This document shows positions 26,401 to 35,480 of a stretch of DNA of 64,000 bases, piece after piece. Every line of letters begins with the position of its first letter. The stretch's first letter is position 1. Position numbers and translations under genes: made by a program. Source of the stretch: Gibbula magus (Eukaryota > Mollusca > Gastropoda > Trochida > Trochidae); NCBI GenBank assembly GCA_936450465.1, contig OW388292.1:4049756-4113755 (forward strand), written 5' to 3'. Under the pieces are notes generated by a model, which saw only the letters and a program-made list of their open reading frames with translations, had not been told where the DNA came from and did no database searches.

Positions 26401-29400
26401 GTTGGACACCACACAAAGGAAATGGGTGCAAATGAAATATTAGCTTCATTTATCCTGTTGAATCCAAAACAACTTTTCTAATTCACATCATTAGCTAATA
26501 TTGTCACACTTAGTGGGTGTTTCTCTTCGATTTGTTATATCAAGATATACTGGAACTCACAGATTGTTTCTTGACTTGACAGGTGAAATCAGCTACTTTC
26601 GAGTCGGGTGTACACCAAAGGAAATTGTTGACAAGCATTTCGAAGATGCCCAATCAGTAGTTGAGGGCAGAAGCAGCTATCCTCCTTGTCCACTGTACGA
26701 GTCCCGCAAATCCTCCGACCTGAGAACCGTGGCTGGTATCCTGAGCAATGGTGGCGTTGTTGGAACTCCCACAGACACTGTGTATGCCATCGGCGCCTCC
26801 TGCAAGCACCCTGAATCCATCCGTAAAATTTACACTGTCAAGGAACGTCCTGCAGAGAAACCCATCTGTCTGTGCCTGTCCAACCTGGACCAGTTGAAAG
26901 CCGCCAAACCCGACTTCAGTCCTCTTCTTTGGAACTTCATGGAGAGATGCTACCCAGGTGGCATCAGCTGTGTGGTACCCAAAGGAGAATGGATGTACAA
27001 TCTTGGGGTCGGCGATGCCTATGATATCGTAGGCACCAAGGACAGCATCTGCATCCGTGTCCCTGACAGCTCAGTCCTGGCTTATCTTGTGTCTGTTTCT
27101 GGTCCAATTGCCATTACCTCCGGCAATCCCAGTGGAGGAGCTGACAGCATCCACCACGACATGCTCATCAACTCACTGGGTAAGTTTCCACCCTCTGTCA
27201 TTCCAATATTACAGTCAATCTGGCATTATACTCAAAAGGGATAAGCAATATTCTCAACCTACAACCCTACAACTGTTTTATTTCTAATGTGCAACGGATA
27301 AAATTGTTTTTGTCATGTATATTCATATTCACACTTGTGGTCGACAATGGCAAGCTGTATGAAAACGGTGATATTTTCCTCAACTAATGACAGTCATGGC
27401 ATCATCTTGCATTTTGTATTCTTTTCTCTTCAGGACACAAACTCGATGCCATGATCTGTGACGGAGATTCAAGAGAGCTGAGTGCATCAACAGTCGTCAA
27501 CTGCACGAAAATCGATCAAGGTAAAGGTTTTGAATTAGTCTCTTGCCTTGTTTGAAATGTTGGACACCACACAAAGGAAATTGGTGCAAATGAAATATTA
27601 GCTTCATTTATCCTGTTGAATCCAAAACAACTTTTCTAATTCACATCATTAGCTAATATTGTCACACTTTGTGGGTGTTTCTCTTCGATTTGTTATATCA
27701 AGATATACTGGAACTCACAGATTGTTTCTTGACTTGACAGGTGAAATCAGCTACTTTCGAGTCGGGTGTACACCAAAGGAAATTGTTGACAAGCATTTCG
27801 AAGATGCCCAATCAGTAGTTGAGGGCAGAAGCAGCTATCCTCCTTGTCCACTGTACGAGTCCCGCAAATCCTCCGACCTGAGAACCGTGGCTGGTATCCT
27901 GAGCAATGGTGGCGTTGTTGGAACTCCCACAGACACTGTGTATGCCATCGGCGCCTCCTGCAAGCACCCTGAATCCATCCGTAAAATTTACACTGTCAAG
28001 GAACGTCCTGCAGAGAAACCCATCTGTCTGTGCCTGTCCAACCTGGACCAGTTGAAAGCCGCCAAACCCGACTTCGGTCCTCTTCTTTGGAACTTCATGG
28101 AGAGATGCTACCCAGGTGGCATCAGCTGTGTGGTACCCAAAGGAGAATGGATGTACAATCTTGGGGTCGGCGATGCCTATGATATCGTAGGCACCAAGGA
28201 CAGCATCTGCATCCGTGTCCCTGACAGCTCAGTCCTGGCTTATCTTGTGTCTGTTTCTGGTCCAATTGCCATTACCTCCGGCAATCCCAGTGGAGGAGCT
28301 GACAGCATCCACCATGACATGCTCATCAACTCACTGGGTAAGTTTCCACCCTCTGTCATTCAAATATTACAGTCAATCTGGCATTATACTCAAAAGGGAT
28401 AAGCAATATTCTCAAACTACAACCCAACAATTCAACTATTTTATTTCTAATGTGCAACGGATAAAATTGTTTTTGTCATTTAAATTCATATTCACACTTG
28501 TGGTCGAAAATGTATTTCAGCTCTCAGTCACTTTTGTCATTTTCTCTTGAGCCTTGTCATCGCGTTTTACATTTATTGATTGATACGTATATTTCACATT
28601 AATCTTTTGCTTTGCTAACTAGGTCTGTAACCGATCATTATTGCAGGTCACAAGTTGGATGCTGTTCTATGTGAGGGGGATTCTGATGAGCTAACAGCGT
28701 CCACTGTTGTAAACTGTATGAATATTGATACGGGTAAGATCCGTCGCTTCACTGTTGTAAATTGTATGAATAATGATGCGAGTAAGACCCGTCGCTTCAC
28801 TGTTGTAAACTGTATGAATAATGATACGAGTAAGATCCGTCGCTCCACTGTTGTAAATTGTATGCATATTGATACGAGTAACATCCGTCGCTCCACTGTT
28901 GTAAACTGTATGAAAAATGATACGGGTAAGATTGGTCGCTCCACTGTTGTAAACTGTATGAATATTGATACGGGTAAGATCCGTCGCTTCACTGTTGTAA
29001 ATTGTATGAATAATGATACGGGTAAGATTTGTCGCTCCACTGTTGTAAACTGTATGAATATTGATAAGAGTAAGATTGGTCGCCCCACTGTTGTAAACTG
29101 TATGAATAATGATACGGGTAAGATCGGTCGCTCCACTGTTGTAAATTGTATGAATAATGATACGGGTAAGATTGGTCGCTTCACTGTTGTAAATTGTATG
29201 AATAATGATACGGGTAAGATACGGTCGCTCCACTGTTGTAAACTGTATGAATAATGATACGGGTAAGATCCGTCGCTACACTGTTGTAAATTGTATGAAT
29301 ATTGATACGATTAAGATCGATCGCTCCACTCTTGTAAACTGTCTGAATATCGATACGAGTAAGATACGGTCGCTCCACTGTAATTTATTTATGAATAGTG

Positions 29401-30905
29401 ATACAGGTAAGATACGGTCTCTTCACTGTTGTTAACTGTATGAATATTGATACAGGTAAGTTACAGTCGCTTCACTGTTGTTAACTGTATAAATATTGAT
29501 ACAGGTAATATAAGGGTCGCTCCACTGTTGTTTACTTATGAATATCGATACAGGTAAGATACGTCCGCTTCACTGTTGTTAACTGTATGAATATTGATAC
29601 AGGTAAGATACGGTCGCTTCACTGTTGTTAATTGTATGAATATTGATAAAGGTAAGTTACAGTCGCTTCACTGTTGTTTAGTTATGAACATTGATCCGTA
29701 ACAGATACGGTCGCTCCACTGTTGTTTACTTATGAATATTTATACAGGTAAGTTACGGTTGCTTCACTGTTGTTAACTGTATGAATGTTGATACAGGTTA
29801 GATATGGTAGCTTCACTGTTGTTAACTGTATGGATATTGATACAGGTTAGATATGGTAGCTTCACTGTTTTTAACTGTATGAATATTGATGCGGGTAATT
29901 TATTGTCGCTTCACTGTTGTTTACTTATGAATATTTATACAGGTAATATACGGTCGCTCCACTGTTGTTTACTTATGAATATTTATACAGGTAAGTTACG
30001 GTTGCTTCACTGTCGTTAACTGTATGAATGTTGATACAGGTTAGATATGGTAGCTTCACTGTTGTTAACTGTATGAATATTGATGCGGGTAATTTATTGT
30101 CGCTTCACTGTTGTTAACTGCATTAATATTGATAGGGTAAGATATGGTCGCTTCACTGTTGTTAACTGTATGAATATTGATACGGGTAAGATACGGTCGC
30201 TTCACTGTTGTTAACTGTAAGAATATCAATACGGGTAAGTTATGGTCGCTTCACTGTTGTTTACTGCATTAATATTGATACGGGTAAGATACGGTCGCTT
30301 CACTGTTTTTTACTGTAAGAATATCCATACGGGTAAGTTGTGGTCGCTTCACTGTTGTGAACTGTATGAATATTGATGCAGGTAAGATACGGTCGCTTCA
30401 CTGTTGTTAACTTATTGATACGGGTGTTGATGTTGATGTTAAATATTGATACGGGTAAGATACAGTGGCGTTGGTCTATTGGCATGTTTGTCACTTGATC
30501 TATTGTACTTTGTAATTTGAAACGGGCTTTGGGCATTGGATTAAACTAACTTCACTTTAAACATCTTAGTATGTAAAAGGACACGAGGCCTTTCCGATTA
30601 TGCATATTGCTTTAAAACGGTGTGATATTTTTCAGTCGTGTGTAAAGAATGCATGACAGGTTTATTTTGGAAAATCTCTCTTTTACATTTGAAGGCACCT
30701 CGTCCAGGTAATCGAGGGTTACCAGAGAAGTTACAAGTCTGTTATTTATGTTTTGCTTCCAGGTGAGTTAACCTATTTCCGAGAGGGCTGCACGCCCCGC
30801 CACAAGGTCGATCGTCTTCTCCGAGAAGCCAAGGCGGAAACGTTTGGCACCAAGTATGTGTTGGAGAAAATGGTGCCATTCTTTCTGATGAACGGAGGCG
30901 GATAG
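5428..30905 (+). CDS. Gene 1: poly-YrdC protein with 20 tandem YrdC domains
   Basis: Predicted spliced CDS: 5428-5493, 5808-6333, 6588-6674, nineteen 597-nt A exons alternating with 87-nt B exons, and a terminal exon 30763-30905. This gives 13,818 nt, or 4,605 aa (about 500 kDa). Each domain shows YrdC hallmarks: GTPTDTVYAIG, a KERP (KxR) motif, the PGG loop, SICIRVPDS, TSGNPSGG (SxN), then ASTVVNC and FRVGCTPKEIV. YrdC/Sua5 enzymes make threonylcarbamoyl-AMP from threonine, bicarbonate and ATP for tRNA t6A; a typical enzyme has one domain. All internal introns are phase 1, so the frame survives any number of modules, and no in-frame stop occurs in any copy. No signal peptide or membrane segment is seen, unlike paralogues genes 2 and 3. 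The start ATG (5428) has A at -3 and G at +4. The alternative is that alternative splicing makes shorter forms. The chain is predicted, not proven by cDNA. Confidence 0.8.
5494..5807 (+). other. Gene 1 intron with TATG microsatellite
   Basis: GT-AG intron between the start exon and the first YrdC exon. It holds a TATG-type tetranucleotide run at about 5578-5690. Confidence 0.6.
5808..6674 (+). CDS. Gene 1 founder module (unit 0): first YrdC exon pair
   Basis: Exon A0 is 5808-6333 (526 nt, phase 0 in, phase 1 out) and exon B0 is 6588-6674. A0 has exactly the length and phases of the YrdC exon of gene 2 (43882-43357), and its first 35 or so codons are diverged from all later copies. From the GTPTDTVYAIG motif on, it is essentially identical to them. 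It marks the original 5' end of the domain before amplification. Confidence 0.85.
6895..7832 (+). CDS. Gene 1 YrdC unit 1 (exons A1, B1)
   Basis: A1 is 6895-7491 and B1 is 7746-7832. A1 opens with GEISYFRVGCTPKEIV, which completes the previous domain, then starts the next at about codon 58 (SNGGVVGTPTDT). It has Thr instead of Ala two residues after the KER motif (RPTEKP). Confidence 0.85.
8053..8990 (+). CDS. Gene 1 YrdC unit 2
   Basis: A2 is 8053-8649 and B2 is 8904-8990. It has Val for Ile in AGVLSNGG and Val for Ala in AIGVSCK. Units 2-4 share a silent G (GTGAGATC) at the exon start. Confidence 0.85.
9211..10148 (+). CDS. Gene 1 YrdC unit 3
   Basis: A3 is 9211-9807 and B3 is 10062-10148. 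The protein is the array consensus. It carries the GTGAGATC exon-start variant shared with units 2 and 4. Confidence 0.85.
10369..11306 (+). CDS. Gene 1 YrdC unit 4
   Basis: A4 is 10369-10965 and B4 is 11220-11306. It has Val for Ile in AGVLSNGG, as in unit 2, and one silent change in the CLCL segment. Confidence 0.85.
11527..12464 (+). CDS. Gene 1 YrdC unit 5
   Basis: A5 is 11527-12123 and B5 is 12378-12464. It has Met for Ile before the KxR motif (RKMYTVKERP), shared with unit 10. Confidence 0.85.
12685..13622 (+). CDS. Gene 1 YrdC unit 6
   Basis: A6 is 12685-13281 and B6 is 13536-13622. Consensus protein. The intron after A6 shares the ATTCAAATA variant with units 5, 7-9, 17 and 19. Confidence 0.85.
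13843..14780 (+). CDS. Gene 1 YrdC unit 7, PTDT motif altered
   Basis: A7 is 13843-14439 and B7 is 14694-14780. The Asp codon of the PTDT motif is TAC here (14034-14036), giving PTYT, and AIGVSCK replaces AIGASCK. It is the only copy with a change in this nearly invariant family motif, so this domain may bind substrate poorly. Confidence 0.85.
15001..15938 (+). CDS. Gene 1 YrdC unit 8
   Basis: A8 is 15001-15597 and B8 is 15852-15938. It has Leu for Ile (RKLYTVKERP), Phe for Val (LVSFSGP) and a silent GTT in the RTVAG segment. All three are shared with unit 9, so the two are recent sister copies. Confidence 0.85.
16159..17096 (+). CDS. Gene 1 YrdC unit 9
   Basis: A9 is 16159-16755 and B9 is 17010-17096. 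Protein is the same as unit 8. B9 uses the variant donor GTAGAG instead of GTAAAG, and the following intron has a 2-nt insertion, making this period 1,160 nt. Confidence 0.85.
17319..18256 (+). CDS. Gene 1 YrdC unit 10
   Basis: A10 is 17319-17915 and B10 is 18170-18256. It has Met for Ile (RKMYTV) and Asn for Asp just before the conserved SICIRVPD strand (GTKNSICIRV). Confidence 0.85.
18477..19414 (+). CDS. Gene 1 YrdC unit 11
   Basis: A11 is 18477-19073 and B11 is 19328-19414. It has Arg for Gly right after the SxN motif (GNPSRGADS), a non-conservative change beside the predicted nucleotide site. Confidence 0.85.
19635..20572 (+). CDS. Gene 1 YrdC unit 12
   Basis: A12 is 19635-20231 and B12 is 20486-20572. 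It has a silent CAC-GAC variant in the HHD segment, shared with units 13 and 18. B12 has Ser for Thr (VNCSKIDQ), shared only with B17. Confidence 0.85.
20793..21730 (+). CDS. Gene 1 YrdC unit 13
   Basis: A13 is 20793-21389 and B13 is 21644-21730. Consensus protein with the CAC-GAC silent variant. The preceding intron has the AAATGGGTGC variant also found before unit 18. Confidence 0.85.
21951..22888 (+). CDS. Gene 1 YrdC unit 14
   Basis: A14 is 21951-22547 and B14 is 22802-22888. It has Phe for Val (LVSFSGP), as in units 8-9, and a silent CAA for Gln (GACCAATTG) shared with units 15 and 16. Confidence 0.85.
23109..24046 (+). CDS. Gene 1 YrdC unit 15
   Basis: A15 is 23109-23705 and B15 is 23960-24046. 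B15 has His for Gln just before its donor (KIDHG). The CAA silent variant is shared with its neighbours. Confidence 0.85.
24267..25204 (+). CDS. Gene 1 YrdC unit 16
   Basis: A16 is 24267-24863 and B16 is 25118-25204. Consensus protein, last of the three copies with the CAA Gln codon. Confidence 0.85.
25425..26362 (+). CDS. Gene 1 YrdC unit 17
   Basis: A17 is 25425-26021 and B17 is 26276-26362. It has Arg for Pro in the inter-domain linker (PPCRLYES) and Ser for Thr in B17, as in B12. Confidence 0.85.
26583..27520 (+). CDS. Gene 1 YrdC unit 18
   Basis: A18 is 26583-27179 and B18 is 27434-27520. Consensus protein with the CAC-GAC variant. Together with B17 it repeats the variant set of B12 and A13, five units earlier. 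Confidence 0.85.
27741..28733 (+). CDS. Gene 1 YrdC unit 19, with diverged last B exon
   Basis: A19 is 27741-28337 (Gly for Ser in PDFGPLL) and B19 is 28647-28733. The intron between them stays array-like to about 28500 and then diverges. B19 reads DAVLCEGDSDELTASTVVNC, clearly homologous to but distinct from the other B exons, so it is probably the original 3' member. It is still 87 nt and phase 1 at both ends. Confidence 0.85.
28711..30475 (+). repeat. Splice-donor minisatellite (48/49-nt unit)
   Basis: About 36 copies of a unit that is the 3' end of exon B19 (CACTGTTGTAAACTGTATGA, then AATATTGATACG) plus its donor GGTAAGA. The first 11 or so copies (to about 29220) are 48 nt and keep the exon reading frame open (TVVNCMNNDTGKIRR-type repeats). 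Later copies are mostly 49 nt or irregular and break frame. Each unit therefore carries a usable phase 1 donor. Confidence 0.92.
30763..30905 (+). CDS. Gene 1 terminal exon
   Basis: The acceptor TTCCAG ends at 30762. The exon reads GELTYFREGCTPRHKVDRLL and ends at TAG (30903-30905). It supplies the closing strand (FREGCTP, compare FRVGCTPKEIV) of domain 20, then a short tail of about 25 residues. It corresponds to the last exon of gene 2 (41365-41232). Confidence 0.85.
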
Positions 30906-31650
30906 ATCATTACAACGCGCGCGTGTGTGTGCTTTATGTTTTTTGTTGTATGTCTGTGTGTCTCAATGTGTGTGGATGTGTGTTTGAGTGTGCGGGTGTG
31001 TTTTTTGTGTGTGAATTTCAAGTGAATGTGTTATAAAGGAATGTAAATACGACAATGTCCAGCATATTTATAAAAATGCTTTTCACTTTGTTTCCACCAT
31101 TGTCTCCTGAGTTCTATGTGATGGTTCGGCGTTATCTTCAACTGAAACTAAATAGATTACTTTAATGTGATGTAACTCCTACTTTCTTTGATATCAGTAG
31201 TTTGCAGATGAAATCATTTGTTACTCTGGTGCTGCTCCCTTTGCTTCTGGGTGTGGGTTCGAATCCCGAATAGTACTCGGCCCGAAAAAGTACAAGAATG
31301 TGTACTATTGAAGGTAGTGTTATCCCAAATGTAACCTTGTTATGTTTTGTTTTTGTTAGTTAGTTTTTGTTTGTTTTTGTCGACCAATTTTAATTGTATA
31401 TCTCATTTTCAAGAAACATCTGTCGAAGTATTACAAATCATTTAGTTTTAGTTGTATTGTGTTTGAAATCTCCACATATCACGATGCGTTTCCATTGTAC
31501 AAACGTGTTGATATCTATCTATCCAATTGTAAATATTCAAACTCATTAGCCTTTAGTGAATGTCATAATGTGTTGTATATAGAGACACTTATCAGTATTA
31601 TTGTATGTATTCCCGTGTATGGTTTGAACGAATAAAACCACAACTGACCT
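30906..31650 (+). other. Gene 1 3' UTR and polyadenylation signal
   Basis: Non-coding downstream of the stop. It contains a TG-rich stretch (about 30917-31030), a SINE copy (about 31222-31350) and an AATAAA at 31631-31636, the likely polyadenylation signal. Confidence 0.6.
31222..31350 (+). mobile_element. tRNA-derived SINE-like copy
   Basis: It has a B-box-like GGGTTCGAATCCC at about 31255-31267, and a 3' part (TGTACTATTGAAGGTAGTG, then TTATCCCAAATGTAAC) shared with the minus-strand copy at 34530-34710 and the fragment at 35683-35730. It lies in the gene 1 3' UTR. Confidence 0.65.
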
Positions 31651-32080
31651 TAATTTTGTCATTCATTGCTTCATTTCACATGAGATGAGGAACATACAGC
31701 TGCGTACCGAAAGTTTGTTCACCTACATGAGAATATCATGTAAATTGACGTTCATTGTAACGTCAATAACATTACATCACATACAGTGACAATGAATCAT
31801 CAGGTATCTATGAGTAAATCAATTTTTTTTAAACGCATCCTGTGATCGCCGCGTCAGTCGTATATGTTTATGAAATTTGGCATAATGAAAAAAACAGAAG
31901 GGGTCAAATTTTGAAAATTCAAATTTATTTAATTTTCGAATGAAAGTTTTCATATTGACTAAATGAGAACAAATTCACCAAAATACATTGCATGAGTATA
32001 AGAGGAAGTATATAATGTATGTTAGACTCAGTTGATCACTAACTGAATATTTCACAGAAGAAAATAAAAACTGTAGTTTT
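31651..32080. other. Intergenic, nothing recognised
   Basis: AT-rich sequence between the end of gene 1 and the LINE insertion. No repeat or exon seen. Confidence 0.4.
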
Positions 32081-32142
32081 GAAAAGATTGACCCCTGGTC
32101 ACTTCAAAGAGCTGCCAAAAGTGTAACTGTTTACTATGAGAT
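32081..32142. repeat. Left target-site duplication of LINE (62 bp)
   Basis: These 62 nt (from GAAAAGATTGACCCCTGGTC to CTATGAGAT) recur exactly at 33415-33476 on the other side of the LINE remnant. The length is unusual for a LINE target-site duplication but the match is perfect by eye. Confidence 0.85.
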
Positions 32143-33414
32143 TCAATTTATTTCCGGTACTGAAAGGCCACAGGCCTGTAGTACAATACATTTACATCAT
32201 TGAAAATACACGCACGTGTAACACACATAAAGATGATACTAGTTACTTGTAACTTATATTGTTTTTTGACATATATTCTGTTCTAAATAACATTGCATGA
32301 TAAATAAACATCGACAAATTTTGAAGAAGTGCATTATTTTTGGTATTCAATATTTCTGTGAATTTATGAATGTTTGGATGGAAAATATAATATGTTTTAA
32401 TATACAATTTTCTCAGGGAATAGTAAACAGGCCAAATTAAAACAAAGTGATATTCATCTTCTATTTCATTAAGATCACAAAGTCTGCAAATTCGATGTTA
32501 TCTTTGGACTGAGTTGAATCGTCCACTTTCTACAAATAAATCATGTGAAGAACATCTCAGTCTGCTTAAAGCTGTCCTAAACTTTTTTACATTTACACAT
32601 GAAAGATAGATTTCGGTTTCAAGAGTAGATTTAAACATTTTGTAATAAAAACATTTACTAGAAAGTGATATCTTTTCCAACCATTCTTGTAAGTGTATGT
32701 CTTTTAATCTGCTTGTTAGTTCAAAAATAAACCTATCATCTGATTCAACATATTGGTTTATCCATACAAAACCGAAGCCTTTTGTGAATAGAAACTTTCT
32801 AACAGAAGTCACCCAGTTCTTTTGCCCATTTTATCATATAACATCATCATATTGTAGCATTTTTTGGGAAGTCGATATGAAGGCATATTCAATAGTTTCA
32901 ACCAATACTTTATCGCTTTAATATTTGTAAATAACTGTATTGGATATCTACCACATTCACCATAAACCATTGTATTAGGAGTATTGTATTTAACACCCAG
33001 AAACCTTTTACAGGCTTTCAATTGTACTTTTTCGATTTCTTTGTAATAATCAAAACCCCATATTTCAGCCCTGTATGATAAAATAGGCTTTATTTTGGCA
33101 TCGAATATCTTAAAATATGAACTTATATTTAAATCTCCCAGTACATTAAGTTGCTTAAAGATACCAATCATTACCCTTTGTGCTTGTATGGAAGCGTAAT
33201 TAACATGCATTGTCCAAGATAAACACTTACTAAAAAATAATCCCAAATATTTGTATGAACTGGCAGAGTCTAATTCTTTACCTTTGAACCACCATTTTTC
33301 TTTCTTTGATAAACGCCCTCCCTTCTTGAACACTACTACTTTGGTTTTGCTTATATTTACTGTTAACTTGAAATTGTCACAATAAGTCTCTTGTTCTCTG
33401 ATGATTCTTTGTAA
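32143..33414 (-). mobile_element. 5'-truncated non-LTR retrotransposon (LINE)
   Basis: The minus strand encodes the C-terminal part of a LINE reverse transcriptase ORF: YKYLGLFFSKCLSW, then KIKPILSYRAEIWG, then KRFLGVKYNT and VYGECGRYP. This order is typical of the thumb/connection region of CR1/L2/RTE-like ORF2. The frame runs 33333-32809 and continues after a shift in 32812-32498, so it is broken. The 5' end lies at 33414 and the 3' end, with an AAATAAATTGA-type tail, at 32143. It is flanked by 62-bp duplications. Confidence 0.85.
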
Positions 33415-33476
33415 GAAAAGATTGACCCCTGGTCACTTCAAAGAGCTGCCAAAAGTGTAACTGTTTACTATGAGAT
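33415..33476. repeat. Right target-site duplication of LINE (62 bp)
   Basis: Second copy of the 62-nt duplication at 32081-32142, bounding the LINE insert on its 5' side. Confidence 0.85.
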
Positions 33477-34530
33477 ATCAAATCAGATTATGTCATGGAA
33501 CACTCAACTGTCTTTTTATAATGCGAATTTGTAAACTGATCGGTCTAGAATTCGCGTTGATACGATGTTTCAAAGACATGCCAAAGTATATGATATTTGC
33601 ACTAAAATACACCACCAGGTAAACAAACTTTCGGTACGCAGCTGTACAAAAGTTTTTTCATTCTCAAAACTCGTCACATTTGTTTCATTATTTTCCCAAA
33701 TTAGAACAATGTTCCTTTCGCTGACAAATCTATTCTCAATGTTTTAGTTATAGTTAAGATGTAAGTTAGATGTCTCCAAAGGAAGAGATATTGTTCAGGG
33801 GTGGCTGTTTTACAGTCATTTGTGGGGAGTATTGTCAGAAAATGGCACCTTGAGTCTTTGAAAGTGGTTGATATTTTTTTATTCCAAAGAAATATCAGAA
33901 TGGAATCATTAATGGCCTAAAAAACCAATGTGAATGCCTTATATTTCTGATTAACATAATATTCAGCAATAAAAACATTGCTCATTTCCCCAAGAGCGGT
34001 TGTTCATTGTCTGCTGTCTGGAAGATACCATACTTGGAATAGCCCTGCAATTCCCAAAACATAAACCCTATTTAGACCCTCTGGGACTTTATTGGTAAAA
34101 CAGCTGCCGGAGGAATGTCTACTTCAAGCCAGCAGCTTAGAAAGTTGATAAATAAAAATTGTTATTTTGTCTGAAAGAAATATATGTCGCAGTATCCACG
34201 AATCCATGCCTAAACAAATTATGGCACTCAGGAAACTAAATTTGATTAATATTTGTTATTGAATTACTTTTTTGTGATACCAAATAGGGCTACAATACAC
34301 GTATTTATAAACTTGATATTTCTGTCTTAAGTCTACAAAGCCATCATAGCAATGTTATCATAGCCATGTAATCATAGCAATGTAACAAGCCTTTGTACAG
34401 CAGCTGTAGGGTTGCTAGGTTACCGACAACAGAGACTGGGTATTTTACTGCCGCATTATTGACTCACCTTTTCAGCTACTTCCAAATGGATAGTTGTGGT
34501 ATATGAAAGCCTGATCCAACGTACATTTAG
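33477..34530. other. Intergenic, nothing recognised
   Basis: AT-rich, many stops in all frames. No exon, repeat unit or RNA gene recognised. Confidence 0.4.
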
Positions 34531-34712
34531 CTGTTTAAAAAGTACAACATTGTTACAAATGGGATAACACGACCTTCAACAGTACACATTATTGTTCTTT
34601 TTTGGGCCAAGTCCCTTGCGGGAATCGAACCCAAACTCTCAAGTAAGGCAACTATCGCCAGCACTGACGGTACCAGCAGCTTATCACACGACCTCCAGGC
34701 CTCGACTGGGTT
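34530..34712 (-). mobile_element. tRNA-derived SINE-like copy (minus strand)
   Basis: On the minus strand a tRNA-like head with a B box (GGTTCGATTCC, about 34622-34632) is followed by TGTACTGTTGAAGGTCGTG and TTATCCCATTTGTAAC. The same family occurs at 31222-31350 and 35683-35730. Confidence 0.65.
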
Positions 34713-34916
34713 GTGGGTTAGAATCGAAAAAGTAAAAATATAGTAGCAAGCGTATTCAGCGTATAAATGATTCAATCATTTGAAAAATAATGAACTGAGA
34801 CATCTATCCAATGTTATTGCGCATCTTTTAAAACAAGTTGCAAGTTTCTAGCATGTCCCTAGAATTATTGATACCAAATATGTACATCTCAAATCAAAGA
34901 TTTGTAAAGAAAATCA

Positions 34917-35480
34917 AAATGGCGGCTAAACAACAAGAGCTGCAACTTTGTCATGATTTACTTTTTTGCTTGTATTGTTATTGCGCATCTTTTGCAAAAC
35001 GTTTCAAGTGTCTAATGTGGATTGTGATAATTTTCCCCATGTTAAAGTTGTCCTTATTATGACTGGAAATGACTGTTCGCGAGCGATTTTCTCATTGATT
35101 CATAAATACAATAGTCCTGTCTTAATCTCCTGAAAAAATATTTCAGTTCAATGGGTAGGTTGTTTTTAATCTCCCCTGACTTTGAAAGGTCACTGTGAAA
35201 AAAGTATTAGGAGTTCGCTAATGCATTTGCTTATCGTTTAATCACTTTCCCTTAGCTGCACGGATATGCAAGTTTCAGATCGTAGAAGCAGAGGAGAAGA
35301 TTGTCAAAGGTTTTGGGTCGGAAAATGAAATTTTGTGTCTATAACCAATATGGCGGCTGAAAAAGCGTGACTTACGACTTTGCCATGATTTACTTTTTTG
35401 CTTGCATGGTCATTGCAGATCTTTCATAAAAGAATTGCAAGCCTTTAAGTGCATTTTGAAAATTTTTCCCATGTTAAAAT
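34917..35480 (+). repeat. Diverged direct repeat pair (430-nt spacing)
   Basis: The segment 34917-35050 (ATGGCGGCTAAA, then CATGATTTACTTTTTTGCTTG, then CCCATGTTAAAG, described piecewise) recurs in diverged form at 35347-35480. A weaker third match lies near 34825-34850. Probably copies of an unidentified interspersed element. Confidence 0.55.

Noticed and set aside
6813..28402. Nineteen separate 247-codon genes
   Set aside because: The first 27 or so codons of each are intron sequence before a consensus acceptor and have no ATG, and the ends run through a donor into intron. Exons with matched phases explain all of them.
6211..28550. Repeated 76-codon forward frames and 61-87-codon antisense frames in every unit
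   Set aside because: They are out-of-frame shadows of the YrdC exons, repeated only because the unit is repeated.
5808..28733. Array as an assembly artefact
   Set aside because: Units carry distinct, position-specific substitutions, a 2-nt insertion and diverged first and last members; artificial duplication would give identical copies. The exact count could still be wrong.
28648..29378. Antisense FIQFTTV and HTIYNS repeat proteins
   Set aside because: By-products of the 48-nt minisatellite; the sense frame continuing exon B19 is the meaningful one.
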